Source: Gammaproteobacteria bacterium
GTDB taxonomy: Bacteria; Pseudomonadota; Gammaproteobacteria; Steroidobacterales; Rariloculaceae
Reading direction: 5' to 3'
Assembly (NCBI GenBank): GCA_022819855.1
Contig: JAJEGN010000004.1
Span: 61,558 to 125,557, forward strand
DNA: 64,000 nucleotides
Every line of letters begins with the position of its first letter. Within the stretch, counting starts at the first letter, position 1. Of the stretch, positions 44,722 through 54,542 are shown piece after piece. A program made the translations under genes and the position numbers. The notes under the pieces were generated by a model. That model was not told the DNA's origin and searched no databases. It saw only the letters and a list, made by a program, of their open reading frames with translations.

Positions 44722-45801
44722 ATGGATCGCGCGGACTTTTACTACGAGCTGCCGGCCGGGCTCATCGCTCAGGCTCCGCTCGAGGAGCGCTCCGCAAGCC
44801 GCCTGCTCGTGCTGCGTGAGGAGGCGGTCGAGGACGCGGCGTTCACCGATCTCATCGATTTCCTGCAACCTTCCGACCTGCTCGTCTTCAACGACACGCG
44901 GGTGCTGCCGGCCCGGCTCTTCGGCCGCAAGTCGAGCGGCGGACGCGTCGAGCTGCTGCTCGAGCGGATCGCCGGGGAGCATTCCGCCCGCGTGCAGATC
45001 AGGGCCAGCCGAAGTCCGCGTCCAGGGACGGAGATTTCGCTGCCGGGCGGGGCGTCGCTCGCGGTGGAGCACAGGCGGGACAGCATGTTCGACGTCCGTT
45101 TCGATCGTCCCGTCGCACCTTATCTGGACCGATATGGCGAGGTGCCGCTGCCCCCCTATATCGACCGCGCCGCCGTCGCCGCCGACCGTGACCGCTACCA
45201 GACCGTCTACGCGCAGGCGCCGGGCGCGGTGGCGGCGCCAACGGCCGGGCTGCACTTCGACCGCGAGCTGCTCGACGCACTCGAGCGCAAGGGCGTTGGT
45301 CAGGCGTACCTGACGCTGCACGTGGGAGCGGGTACGTTCGCCCCGGTCCGCGAACGCCGCATCGAGGACCACGAGTTGCATGCCGAGTGGCTGCGGGTAC
45401 CGGCAAGCCTCTGCGAGCGGATCGAGAGCGTGAAGGCGGCCGGCGGCCGGGTGGTCGCGGTCGGCACGACGACCGTGCGAGCGCTCGAGACCGCGGCGCT
45501 CGCCGGGCGGCTCGCGCCCTTCGAAGGCGAATCGCAACTCTTCATCTATCCGGGATTCCGCTTTCGCGTCGTCGATGCGCTCGTCACGAACTTCCACCTC
45601 CCGGAGTCGTCGCTGCTCATGCTCGTCGCTGCATTCGCAGGCCACGGCCGGATCATGCGGGCCTACCGGCATGCGGTCGAGCAGCGCTACCGCTTCTTCA
45701 GCTACGGTGACGCGATGTTCGTGACGCGCTCGGCAGCGCCGCCGCCCAACAGCGCCGGTGGATCGTTGACGCGACGTGCGGATCCTTCCAGTGTGCGTTG
45801 A
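44722..45801 (+). CDS. queA: S-adenosylmethionine:tRNA ribosyltransferase-isomerase
   Basis: QueA adds the epoxycyclopentane ring in queuosine synthesis on tRNA. The 359 residues include YYELPAGLIAQAPLEERSASRLL at the start, LLVFNDTRVLPARLFGRK, VAAPTAGLHFD, YLTLHVGAGTFAPVR, VGTTTVRALETAA and NFHLPESSLLMLVAAFAG. A ~25-residue Pro/Ser/Arg-rich tail after the usual SYGDAMFVTR end is unusual. It precedes tgt as in most gammaproteobacteria. Confidence 0.96.
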   Translation: MDRADFYYELPAGLIAQAPLEERSASRLLVLREEAVEDAAFTDLIDFLQPSDLLVFNDTRVLPARLFGRKSSGGRVELLLERIAGEHSARVQIRASRSPRPGTEISLPGGASLAVEHRRDSMFDVRFDRPVAPYLDRYGEVPLPPYIDRAAVAADRDRYQTVYAQAPGAVAAPTAGLHFDRELLDALERKGVGQAYLTLHVGAGTFAPVRERRIEDHELHAEWLRVPASLCERIESVKAAGGRVVAVGTTTVRALETAALAGRLAPFEGESQLFIYPGFRFRVVDALVTNFHLPESSLLMLVAAFAGHGRIMRAYRHAVEQRYRFFSYGDAMFVTRSAAPPPNSAGGSLTRRADPSSVR

Positions 45802-45860
45802 ACTGTCTTGCAGGATCGGGCCGGTGTGCCTTGAGCACGTTGTCGAGGATGGTCCGATGA

Positions 45861-47009
<1,149 letters not shown>

Positions 47010-47150
47010 GCTATGCCATAATACGCGGCCGACCTGGTTCGATTTTCCCCGTTTGGGGCGAGTCGCGCCGCAGGCGCCGACCCGGCAGCCCAGGGCAGTG
47101 TCCCGCGTCGCAGCGGGGCCGGTGAGGCGCCCGCCGACAAGGCGCGAGGA

Positions 47151-47597
47151 GTGAGCATTTTGAACATCTTGCATCGACGGGCAGCGCAGCCCGGACGGCC
47201 TGCCTCGCGGGTCGATCGGCCGTCTTCGGCCCGGACGTTGTTGCCTTTCCGATGGGTGCTCGGAACGGGCGGTCTGACCGGACTGCTCGTCGACACGGCC
47301 TGGGCTCAGCAGGACGGCGGGAACGCGCTCTTCAGCTTTCTTCCGCTCATCGTCATTTTCGTGCTGTTCTATTTCCTGCTCATCCGGCCGCAGACGAAGA
47401 AGCAGAAGGAACATCGGGTCATGGTCGAAGGGCTCGGCACGGGCGACGAGGTCGTGACCGGCGGCGGGGTGCTCGGCAAGGTCACGGAGCTCGGCCCTGA
47501 CTTCGTCACGGTCGAGATTGCCGACAACGTGTCGATCAAGGTGCGCAGGCATACGATCACGGCGGTGATGCCCAAGGGCACCATGAAGAGCGTCTGA
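47151..47597 (+). CDS. yajC: Preprotein translocase accessory subunit YajC
   Basis: A single transmembrane helix (FLPLIVIFVLFYFLLIRPQTKKQKEHR) followed by the soluble GDEVVTGGGVLGKV domain is diagnostic of YajC, which associates with SecDF. The predicted protein is 148 residues from GTG 47151; TTG 47160, with GGAG eight bases upstream, is an equal alternative. Both give an N-terminal extension of about 40 residues, including a hydrophobic stretch, before the usual YajC start. Confidence 0.92.
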   Translation: MSILNILHRRAAQPGRPASRVDRPSSARTLLPFRWVLGTGGLTGLLVDTAWAQQDGGNALFSFLPLIVIFVLFYFLLIRPQTKKQKEHRVMVEGLGTGDEVVTGGGVLGKVTELGPDFVTVEIADNVSIKVRRHTITAVMPKGTMKSV

Positions 47598-47692
47598 GCT
47601 GCGCCGGAACCGGACCTTGTAATGTCGGACATGGCGCCCAATATGACCTTGAAGAGCGTTTGGCTCGCGCCTGATCGAAAGGGCTCAATGGC

Positions 47693-49573
47693 ATGAACCG
47701 CTATCCTCAATGGCTCAACTGGCTGGTGCTGTTCGTCATCGTGGCGGGCGCGCTGCTGGCCCTGCCGAACGTCTACGGCGTCGACAGCGGCGTGCATGTC
47801 TCCCGTCCCGACGCCAGTCCGCTACTGGAGTCGACACTGGGCCAGATCGAGACGATCCTCGACGAGGAGGAGATCGGTTTCGTTTCGGCCGAACTCGAGG
47901 AGGACGCGGGGCTCATCCGGTTCGCCAACGAGGCCGATCAGCAGCGCGCCAACGAACTGTTGCGCGAACGCCTGCCCAATCACATCATTGCCCTGACGCT
48001 CGTGCCGCGCACGCCGGGCTGGCTCAGCGCGCTCGGTTTGGAACCGATGAACCTGGGGCTCGACCTGCGCGGCGGCGTCCATTTCCTCTACCAGGTCGAC
48101 CTCGACAGCGCGGTCCAGCAGTTTCTGGGCACTTACGAGGCGAGCCTGCGCACGCAGTTGCGCGAGGCCGGCATCCGCAACCGCGTGCAGGTCGAAGGCG
48201 ACGCGCTGCTCGTGCCGATCATCGACGGCGGCGATCTCGACGAGGTCGAGCGCATGATCCGCGGGCTCGACGAGGTCGGGGCCCTGCAGCTCGTCGACCG
48301 GCTCATCGTCGATCGCGTCAACTTCGACGAAGGTCCGGGTTTTCGCGTGCAGCTCGCCGACACGCTGTTGCGCGAGCGGCAGGATTTCGCGATCCAGCAG
48401 AACACGACCACCCTGCGCAACCGGGTCAACGAGCTCGGCGTCGCCGAACCCGTCGTGCAGCGCCAGGGGCTCGACCGGATACTGATCCAGCTTCCGGGCG
48501 TTCAGGATCCCGCGCAGGCCGAGCGCATCCTTGGCGCGACCGCAACGCTCGAGTTCCGCCTCGTCGACACGGTGAACAACGCCTACGAGGCCCAGGAACG
48601 CGGCCGCGCCCCGCTCGGATCGGAGCTCTACAGCGACACGGCCAGCCTGCCCGTGCTGCTGCGCCGGGAAGTCATCGTTACGGGCGATCAGATCACGGAT
48701 GCGACTTCGGGCTACGACCAGGGCCAGCCGGCCGTGTTCGTCAACCTCGACTCGAGCGGTGCGAACCGCATGCTCGACACGACCGCGGAGAACCTGGGCC
48801 GCCCCATGGCCGTGCTCTTCATCGAGGAGACGCCCGAGCTCGTCGAGCGCAACGGCGAAGAGGTCATCGAGACCGTATCCGAGGAAACGGTCATCAACCA
48901 GGCGACCATCCAGGGCGTATTCTCGAGCCGCTTTCGGATCACCGGCCTCACGCCTTTCGAGGCACAGGACCTCGCGCTGCTGCTCAGGGCCGGTGCGCTC
49001 GCGACGCCGATCTTCAAGATCGAGGAGCGCACGATTGGACCGAGTCTCGGCCAGGACAACATCAACCAGGGGCGCCTGGCGATCATCATCGGCTTCCTCG
49101 CCGTGGTCGTGTTCATGGCGATCTACTACCGTGTCTTCGGGCTCGTTGCGAACCTGGCGCTCTTTGCGAATCTCGTGCTCATCGTGGCCTTGCTGTCGCT
49201 GCTGCAGGCGGCGCTGACCTTGCCCGGCATCGCGGGCATCGTGCTGACCGTCGGCATGGCGGTCGACGCCAACGTGCTGATCTTCGAACGCATCCGCGAG
49301 GAGCTCAGAAACGGCAACTCGCCTCAGGCAAGCATACGGGCGGGCTACGAGAAGGCCTTCTCGACGATCGCCGATGCCAACATCACCACGCTGATCGCCG
49401 CGACCGTGCTCTTCACGCTCGGTACGGGGCCGATCAGGGGTTTCGCGGTCACGCTCGGGCTCGGGATCCTGACGTCGATGTTCACCTCCATCGTCGGCAC
49501 ACGTGCGGTCGTGAACCTCATCTACGGCGGCCGCCACCAGGTGCAGCGCCTCGCCATCGGCGGTAACGTCTGA
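47693..49573 (+). CDS. secD: Protein translocase subunit SecD
   Basis: SecD with SecF uses the proton gradient to finish protein export. The 626-residue protein has a first transmembrane helix (WLNWLVLFVIVAGALLALPN), the large periplasmic P1 domain with GLDLRGGVHFLYQVD, RVNELGVAEPVVQRQG and LPGVQDPAQAERILG, and a C-terminal five-helix bundle with TVGMAVDANVLIFERIREEL. The stop overlaps the secF start by one base. Confidence 0.97.
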   Translation: MNRYPQWLNWLVLFVIVAGALLALPNVYGVDSGVHVSRPDASPLLESTLGQIETILDEEEIGFVSAELEEDAGLIRFANEADQQRANELLRERLPNHIIALTLVPRTPGWLSALGLEPMNLGLDLRGGVHFLYQVDLDSAVQQFLGTYEASLRTQLREAGIRNRVQVEGDALLVPIIDGGDLDEVERMIRGLDEVGALQLVDRLIVDRVNFDEGPGFRVQLADTLLRERQDFAIQQNTTTLRNRVNELGVAEPVVQRQGLDRILIQLPGVQDPAQAERILGATATLEFRLVDTVNNAYEAQERGRAPLGSELYSDTASLPVLLRREVIVTGDQITDATSGYDQGQPAVFVNLDSSGANRMLDTTAENLGRPMAVLFIEETPELVERNGEEVIETVSEETVINQATIQGVFSSRFRITGLTPFEAQDLALLLRAGALATPIFKIEERTIGPSLGQDNINQGRLAIIIGFLAVVVFMAIYYRVFGLVANLALFANLVLIVALLSLLQAALTLPGIAGIVLTVGMAVDANVLIFERIREELRNGNSPQASIRAGYEKAFSTIADANITTLIAATVLFTLGTGPIRGFAVTLGLGILTSMFTSIVGTRAVVNLIYGGRHQVQRLAIGGNV

Positions 49574-50505
49574 TGCCGCTTTTCAATCAAACGCCGAACT
49601 TCAACTTCATGGGGCCGCGGCGCCTGGCGACGGGCATATCGGCCGTGCTGATCGTCGCCACGTTCGCGTCGCTCGCGTTTCGCAGCCTCAACTTCGGCAT
49701 CGAATTCACGGGCGGCGTGCTGCTCGAGGTCGGCTACGAGACGGCGGTGGATCTGGAGAACGTTCGGGGCGTTCTCGCCGAGGAAGGTTACGCGAACCCG
49801 AGCGTGCAGTTCTTCGGTTCCGCGACCGATGTCCTGATTCGCCTGCCGCCGGTCGAGGATGCCGAGGCAGGGGCGAGCATCGGCGAACAGGCGTTCGTGG
49901 CCCTGCAGGCGCGCGATCCGACGGTGGAACTCAGGCGCGTGGAGTTCGTGGGCCCGCAGGTCGGCGAAGATCTGAGAGAGCAGGGCGGTCTGGCGATGCT
50001 GTTCGCGCTGATCATGATCTTCACCTACATCATGCTGCGATTCCGCTGGAAGTTCGCCGCGGGCGCGATCGCGGCGCTCGTTCACGACGTGCTCATCACG
50101 GTGGGTTTCTTCTCGGTCACGGGGCTGACCTTCGATCTGACGGTCCTCGCGGCCCTGCTCGCGGTCATCGGCTATTCGCTGAACGACACGATCGTCATCT
50201 TCGACCGGATCCGCGAGAACTTCCGCCTGATCCGCCGGGGTTCCGCGGTCGAGATCGTCAACACCTCGATCAACCAGACGCTGGCGCGCACGGTGATCAC
50301 GGGAATCACGACGCTGATCGTGCTGGTTGCGCTGCTGCTGCTCGGCGGCGAAACGGTTTACGGGTTCTCCGTCGCGCTGATCGCGGGCGTGCTGATCGGC
50401 ACGTATTCCTCGATTTACGTCGCAAGTTCCGCCGCGCTCGCGCTCGATGTCTCGCCGACCGACCTGATCCCGCCGAAGCGCGAGGAAGTCGACGAGATGC
50501 CGTAG
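49573..50505 (+). CDS. secF: Protein translocase subunit SecF
   Basis: The 310-residue partner of SecD carries GIEFTGGVLLEVGYE, VGPQVGEDLREQGGLAM, VIGYSLNDTIVIFDRIREN and the closing transmembrane helices. It is the last gene of the tgt-yajC-secD-secF run; a foldback repeat follows 28 bases after the stop, in the convergent gap with suhB. Confidence 0.97.
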   Translation: MPLFNQTPNFNFMGPRRLATGISAVLIVATFASLAFRSLNFGIEFTGGVLLEVGYETAVDLENVRGVLAEEGYANPSVQFFGSATDVLIRLPPVEDAEAGASIGEQAFVALQARDPTVELRRVEFVGPQVGEDLREQGGLAMLFALIMIFTYIMLRFRWKFAAGAIAALVHDVLITVGFFSVTGLTFDLTVLAALLAVIGYSLNDTIVIFDRIRENFRLIRRGSAVEIVNTSINQTLARTVITGITTLIVLVALLLLGGETVYGFSVALIAGVLIGTYSSIYVASSAALALDVSPTDLIPPKREEVDEMP

Positions 50506-50532
50506 GCCTGCGGCCCGCGTTCGTCGCATCAG

Positions 50533-50645
50533 GCGCGAGCTGTGCAATCCGGCTCTTGAGACCCTCGCCCGCAGGGATGCGGGCGTGGAGCGTACAGGGA
50601 TGTATTTACAGCGTGTCTCAAGAGCCGGATTGCACGCCTCGCGCG
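50533..50645. repeat. Foldback repeat element, copy 1
   Basis: Arms GTGCAATCCGGCTCTTGAGA (50542-50561) and its exact inverse (50616-50635) form a 20-bp perfect stem, extendable outwards by about seven GC pairs after a two-base mismatch. The 54-nt core contains an 8-bp perfect hairpin CGCCCGCA-GGGA-TGCGGGCG (50566-50585) and a linear GTACAGGGATGTATTTACAG segment. It lies between the 3' ends of secF and suhB and could terminate both transcripts. The same core recurs at 54347-54400. Confidence 0.95.
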
Positions 50646-50650
50646 TCCAC

Positions 50651-51442
50651 CTACAGCCTCCGCGCGTGGGGTGCTAGCAGCTTCGACAGGGCTGCGTAAA
50701 CCTTGGGCGTGCCGGCGACGATGTCGCCGCTCTCGATGAAGGCATCGCTGCCGTTGAAATCGCTGATGCGTCCGCCCGCCTCGCGGATGATCAGCGCGCC
50801 GGCGGCGAGATCCCACTTCCTGAGTCCGAGTTCCCAGAACCCGTCGACGCGTCCGGCGGCGACATAACACAGGTCGAGCGCGGCCGATCCCAGTCTCCTC
50901 ACGCCGGCGGCTTCGGTCAGCACGGCGCGCAGCATCTCGAGATAGGTATCCGAGCGTTCCCCCGTGATCCGGTAGGGAAAGCCGGTTGAGAGCAACGCCC
51001 GGCGCAGGCTCGTCTGCTTGCTCACGCGGATGCGCCGGCCGTCGAGTTGCGCGCCCTCGCCGCGGCTTGCGCTAAAGATCTCCTGGCGTAGCGGATCGTA
51101 GACGACGCCGTGTTCGAAGGTCCCCGAACGGGCGACCGCAATCGAAACCGAGAATACGGGAAAACCGTGCAGATAATTCGTCGTGCCGTCGAGCGGATCG
51201 ATGATCCATTGATACTCGTGGTCGCCCGATGCGCCGCTCTCTTCGCCGAGGATGGCATGGTCGGGGTAATGGTCCCGGATCACTTCGATAATCGCTTCCT
51301 CGGCGGCGCGATCCACGGCCGAGACGAACTCGTTGCGCCCCTTCTCGACGACCTCCAGCGACTCGAGCCGGTTGATCTGGCGCACCATGATCTCGCCGGC
51401 CCGCCGGGCGGCCTTGACTCCGATGTTGACCATTCCGTGCAT
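50651..51442 (-). CDS. suhB: Inositol-1-monophosphatase
   Basis: The 263-residue protein starts at ATG 51442 (MHGMVNIGVKAARRAGEIM). Metal-binding motifs are GEESG (the glutamate of motif A) and WIIDPLDGTTNYLHGFP. The C-terminal motif is GFWELGLRKWDLAAGALIIREAGG. SuhB hydrolyses inositol phosphate and in enterobacteria also helps rRNA antitermination. Divergence from trmJ is a conserved gammaproteobacterial arrangement. Confidence 0.96.
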   Translation of the reverse strand: MHGMVNIGVKAARRAGEIMVRQINRLESLEVVEKGRNEFVSAVDRAAEEAIIEVIRDHYPDHAILGEESGASGDHEYQWIIDPLDGTTNYLHGFPVFSVSIAVARSGTFEHGVVYDPLRQEIFSASRGEGAQLDGRRIRVSKQTSLRRALLSTGFPYRITGERSDTYLEMLRAVLTEAAGVRRLGSAALDLCYVAAGRVDGFWELGLRKWDLAAGALIIREAGGRISDFNGSDAFIESGDIVAGTPKVYAALSKLLAPHARRL

Positions 51443-51562
51443 CTGGTGTCCTGTCCCGCGAATAAGGTCAGATTCAGCGTTTCCCGGCAATGCCGCAGGC
51501 TGCGGCGGCCGGCCGGGAACGCAGCGTAGAATACTGGTCCGTCGCAGACAATCCCGGCAGCC

Positions 51563-52306
51563 GTGGAAATTCCCGTCCGCATCGTTCTCGTCGAGCCCAC
51601 TCACCCCGGCAACATCGGGGCGACCGCGCGTGCGATGAAGACCATGGGGCTCAGCGATCTCGCGCTCGTCGCGCCGAAGCATTTTCCGAGCGAGGAAGCG
51701 ACGGCGCGCGCCTCGGGCGCCGACGACGTGCTCGGGAACGCGGCCGTGACGGCCACCTTGCCCGAGGCGATCGGCGACTGCGGTTACGTGATCGGAGCGA
51801 GCGCGCGCCTGCGCGGTTCGAAGTGGCCCGTCATCGATCCGCGAAGCTGTGCGGAGTCGATCTGGCGGCGCCTGGCCGACAATCGCGTCGCGCTCGTCAT
51901 GGGTCCGGAGCACTCGGGCCTCAACAACCAGGATCTCGGCCGCTGCCAGGAAATCGTCCACATCCCGACGAACCCGGAGTTCGGTTCCCTGAACCTCGCG
52001 ATGGCCGTGCAGGTGCTCTGCTACGAGCTGCGCATGTGCCGCCTGGGATCGAGCGTCGCCGCGGAGGAAACCCGCGCCGCCCCGCTTGCGAGCGCCGAGG
52101 AACTCGAGGGATTTCACGAACACCTCGAGCGCGTGCTCGCGGCCGCCGGTTTCCTTCATCCCGTGCATCAGAAGCAGCTCAGGCTCAAGCTCAGGCGGCT
52201 GTTTCACCGCGCCCGGCCGGACCGGAACGAGATCAACATCCTGCGCGGGATCGTTGCCGCGCTCGACCCGGCTGCCGGGCATACGGAAGGCAGGGGACCG
52301 GCATGA
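51563..52306 (+). CDS. trmJ: tRNA (cytidine/uridine-32-2'-O)-methyltransferase TrmJ
   Basis: This SPOUT-class methyltransferase modifies position 32 of tRNAs. The 247 residues from GTG 51563 begin IPVRIVLVEPTHPGNIGATARAMKTMG. The SAM-binding knot contains VALVMGPEHSGLNN and IPTNPEFGSLNLAMAVQVL. A C-terminal helical extension (LKLRRLFHRARPDRNEINILRGI) is typical of TrmJ. It overlaps iscS by four bases (ATGA). Confidence 0.94.
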   Translation: MEIPVRIVLVEPTHPGNIGATARAMKTMGLSDLALVAPKHFPSEEATARASGADDVLGNAAVTATLPEAIGDCGYVIGASARLRGSKWPVIDPRSCAESIWRRLADNRVALVMGPEHSGLNNQDLGRCQEIVHIPTNPEFGSLNLAMAVQVLCYELRMCRLGSSVAAEETRAAPLASAEELEGFHEHLERVLAAAGFLHPVHQKQLRLKLRRLFHRARPDRNEINILRGIVAALDPAAGHTEGRGPA

Positions 52307-53472
52307 GCGCGCGGCCGCTCTACCTCGACAACGCGGCGACCACGGCCGTCGACCCGGCAGTCATCGCGGCGATGACGGACTGCCTCGGCTCGGACGGAAA
52401 TTTCGAGAATCCGTCGTCCTCGCACGCCGGCGGAGCGCGCGCGCGGCAGCTCGTCGAGGACGCCCGCGAACGGGTCGCGGCGCTCGTCAACGCCGCTCCG
52501 AACGGGATCGTGTTCACGTCCGGAGCGACGGAATCCAACAATCTGGCGATTCTCGGCAGTTTCGATGCGGACCCGCGTGCGCGCCAGCACTTCGTCACCA
52601 CGCGCATCGAGCATCATTCGGTTCTCGATACGGCACACGCGCTGCAGATCCGGGACGTCGAGGTGACACTGCTCGACTGCGATGCGGAAGGGATCGTCAC
52701 GGCCGGGCAGGTGCTCGACGCGATCACCGACGCCACGGTCCTCGTCTCGATCATGCACGTGAACAACGAGATCGGCGTGATCCAGGATATCGAGGCGATC
52801 GCCCGGACCTGCGCGTCGCGGGGAGTGCGCCTGCATGTCGACGCCGCGCAGAGCGCCGGCAAGATCCCTGTCGACCTCAGCGGCTGGGGCGTGGATCTTT
52901 GTTCGCTGACCGCCCACAAGGCGCACGGACCGAAGGGGATCGGGGCGCTCTACGTCGCAGGCGGCGTGACGCTCGCCCCGCAGTTGCACGGCGGCGAGCA
53001 GGAACGGGGCCTGCGGGCCGGCACGCTCGCCACCCACCAGATCGTCGGCATGGGCAAGACCTTCGAGCTTGCGCGGCCCGAGCGCGACGGCCCCCGCCTT
53101 GCGAAGCTGCGCGACATGCTCTGGCGCGGTCTCGGTGAGATCGACGGTATCCGCCTGAACGGTAGTCGCGACCGCTCTGCGCCGCACATTCTGAACGTCT
53201 GCTTGCCCGGCATCGAAGGCGAAAGCCTGCGGCTCGCGCTCGCCGACATCGCGGTCTCGGCGGGATCGGCATGCGCCTCGGACGATCCCGAACCCTCGCA
53301 CGTCCTGTCGAGCCTCGGTCTCAGCGACGCTCTGGCGCAAAGTTCGCTGCGCCTGAGCGTCGGCCGCTTCACCAAGCCCGCCGACATCGAGTGGGCCGTC
53401 GAACGGATCGGCGCCGAGGTCGCGCGATTGCGCGCGCTGGCCAACGGAGCGCCGGCGTGGTGCTCGACCTGA
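52303..53472 (+). CDS. iscS: Cysteine desulfurase
   Basis: This PLP enzyme takes sulfur from cysteine for Fe-S clusters and tRNA thiolation. The protein is 389 residues from ATG 52303. YLDNAATT, SGATESNNLAI, HVNNEIGVIQDI, the PLP lysine in LTAHKAHGPKGIG and the catalytic cysteine in AGSACASDD identify the class I (IscS/NifS) type. It is translationally coupled to trmJ and precedes an IscU-like and an IscA gene. iscR, hscBA and fdx are not in this cluster. Confidence 0.94.
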   Translation: MSARPLYLDNAATTAVDPAVIAAMTDCLGSDGNFENPSSSHAGGARARQLVEDARERVAALVNAAPNGIVFTSGATESNNLAILGSFDADPRARQHFVTTRIEHHSVLDTAHALQIRDVEVTLLDCDAEGIVTAGQVLDAITDATVLVSIMHVNNEIGVIQDIEAIARTCASRGVRLHVDAAQSAGKIPVDLSGWGVDLCSLTAHKAHGPKGIGALYVAGGVTLAPQLHGGEQERGLRAGTLATHQIVGMGKTFELARPERDGPRLAKLRDMLWRGLGEIDGIRLNGSRDRSAPHILNVCLPGIEGESLRLALADIAVSAGSACASDDPEPSHVLSSLGLSDALAQSSLRLSVGRFTKPADIEWAVERIGAEVARLRALANGAPAWCST

Positions 53473-53499
53473 ACCTTTGAGCTAAACTATTGTCTGCCA

Positions 53500-53925
53500 A
53501 TGAATTACAGCCCGGAGGTGCTGCAACGTTTCGATCTGCCTCAGGCAGACGGGGTGTTTCCCGACGAGACGGAAGGCGTTGTTCGCGGCGAAGCCGAAGA
53601 TCGAAGCCTCGGCATCTGGGTTCGGTTCGATGTCCGGGTGCACGAGGGCTTGATCCGGGCCGTCCGCTTCCACTTGTACGGCTGCCCGCATGCGATCGCC
53701 GCGGCCAGCCTGATTTGCGAACGGCTCGAGGACCAACCGGCTCGGTCGCTGTCCGCCATCGACTTGCAGGTCGTCGCGGATAGCATCGATCTACCGGTTG
53801 AAAAGTACGGCAAGTTGCTCAAGATTGAGGATGCACTGCTCGAGTGCTGGCGTTCCCTCGGGGACTCGCGCGCCACGAGCGAACCAGGGAACAGCCGCCA
53901 CCCGGGCGAAGCGAAGGACTCATAG
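53500..53925 (+). CDS. IscU-like scaffold lacking canonical ligand cysteines
   Basis: The 141-residue protein has the overall IscU/NifU-N pattern: [15 protein letters not shown] matches FKTYGCGSAIASSS-type sequence around the second IscU cysteine (C62 here), and [22 protein letters not shown] matches the C-terminal helix. The first ligand cysteine is missing ([11 protein letters not shown]), and the KxHC motif of the third reads KYGK. C73 and C116 are not at ligand positions. It therefore probably cannot hold a cluster like IscU does; it may be a regulator or a variant scaffold. It lies between iscS and iscA. Confidence 0.8.
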   Translation: MNYSPEVLQRFDLPQADGVFPDETEGVVRGEAEDRSLGIWVRFDVRVHEGLIRAVRFHLYGCPHAIAAASLICERLEDQPARSLSAIDLQVVADSIDLPVEKYGKLLKIEDALLECWRSLGDSRATSEPGNSRHPGEAKDS

Positions 53926-53927
53926 CG

Positions 53928-54251
53928 ATGGCCATATCATTGACGAACAGCGCAGCCGAACGGGTCAGAACCTACCTTGAGCGGCGCGGCCGTGGCGTGG
54001 GACTCAGGGTCGGCGTGCGCAAGACCGGCTGCTCGGGCTACGCCTACGTGATCGACTACGCCGATTCCGTCGAGTCCGACGACGTGATCTTCGAGGACGG
54101 CGGGGTCAGTGTGATCGTCGACGCCACGAGCCTGGCGCTCATCGACGGCACGGAGGTCGACTTCGTCAAGGAAGGCATCAACGAAGCCTTCAGGTTCCGA
54201 AACCCCAACATCAAGGGCGAATGCGGCTGCGGCGAGAGCTTCAGCGTCTGA
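53928..54251 (+). CDS. iscA: Iron-sulfur carrier protein IscA
   Basis: The protein is 107 residues from ATG 53928, an A-type carrier with the three invariant cysteines: [13 protein letters not shown] and the C-terminal GECGCGESF. Conserved FRNPN-type residues also match ([15 protein letters not shown]). It delivers Fe-S clusters to target proteins. The start follows the IscU-like stop by two bases, so it is the third gene of a trmJ-iscS-iscU-like-iscA operon. Confidence 0.95.
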   Translation: MAISLTNSAAERVRTYLERRGRGVGLRVGVRKTGCSGYAYVIDYADSVESDDVIFEDGGVSVIVDATSLALIDGTEVDFVKEGINEAFRFRNPNIKGECGCGESFSV

Positions 54252-54318
54252 CCATGTCCCGGCAAGTCTCCGGTCGCTTGAGGTGGGTGCCCGCCCTCCC
54301 AGCCCACCACATACGCAA

Positions 54319-54428
54319 GGGGAGTTGCACTGTGAGCCGCTTGAAACCCTCGCGCGCATGGATGCGCGCGTGGAGCCTACAGGGATGTATTCACGGCGTG
54401 TTTCAAGCGGCTCACAGTGCGACTCCCC
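54319..54428. repeat. Foldback repeat element, copy 2
   Basis: Arms GCACTGTGAGCCGCTTGAAA (54327-54346) and its exact inverse (54401-54420) give a 20-bp perfect stem, extended outwards by eight more pairs with one G-T wobble. The 54-nt core matches that of copy 1 at 48 positions. Its inner hairpin CGCGCGCA-TGGA-TGCGCGCG (54351-54370) remains perfectly paired despite sequence change. It lies between iscA and ndk, where it could attenuate read-through. Confidence 0.95.
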
Positions 54429-54440
54429 GCAACACCGAGA

Positions 54441-54504
54441 CGACGCGCACACCGAGCCTACAGGGACGTATTTGCGGCGTGTTTCAAGCGACCGATAGCA
54501 CGCC
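54441..54504. repeat. Foldback repeat element, degenerate third copy
   Basis: GAGCCTACAGGGACGTATTTGCGGCGTGTTTCAAGCG-type sequence from 54454 repeats the right half of the core and the inner part of the right arm. No left arm complementary to its right arm (ending GATAGCACGCC) is visible, and the inner hairpin has decayed. Confidence 0.8.
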
Positions 54505-54542
54505 TCCCCGTCCTTACTACGAATCTTGATCAAGGATGAGCA

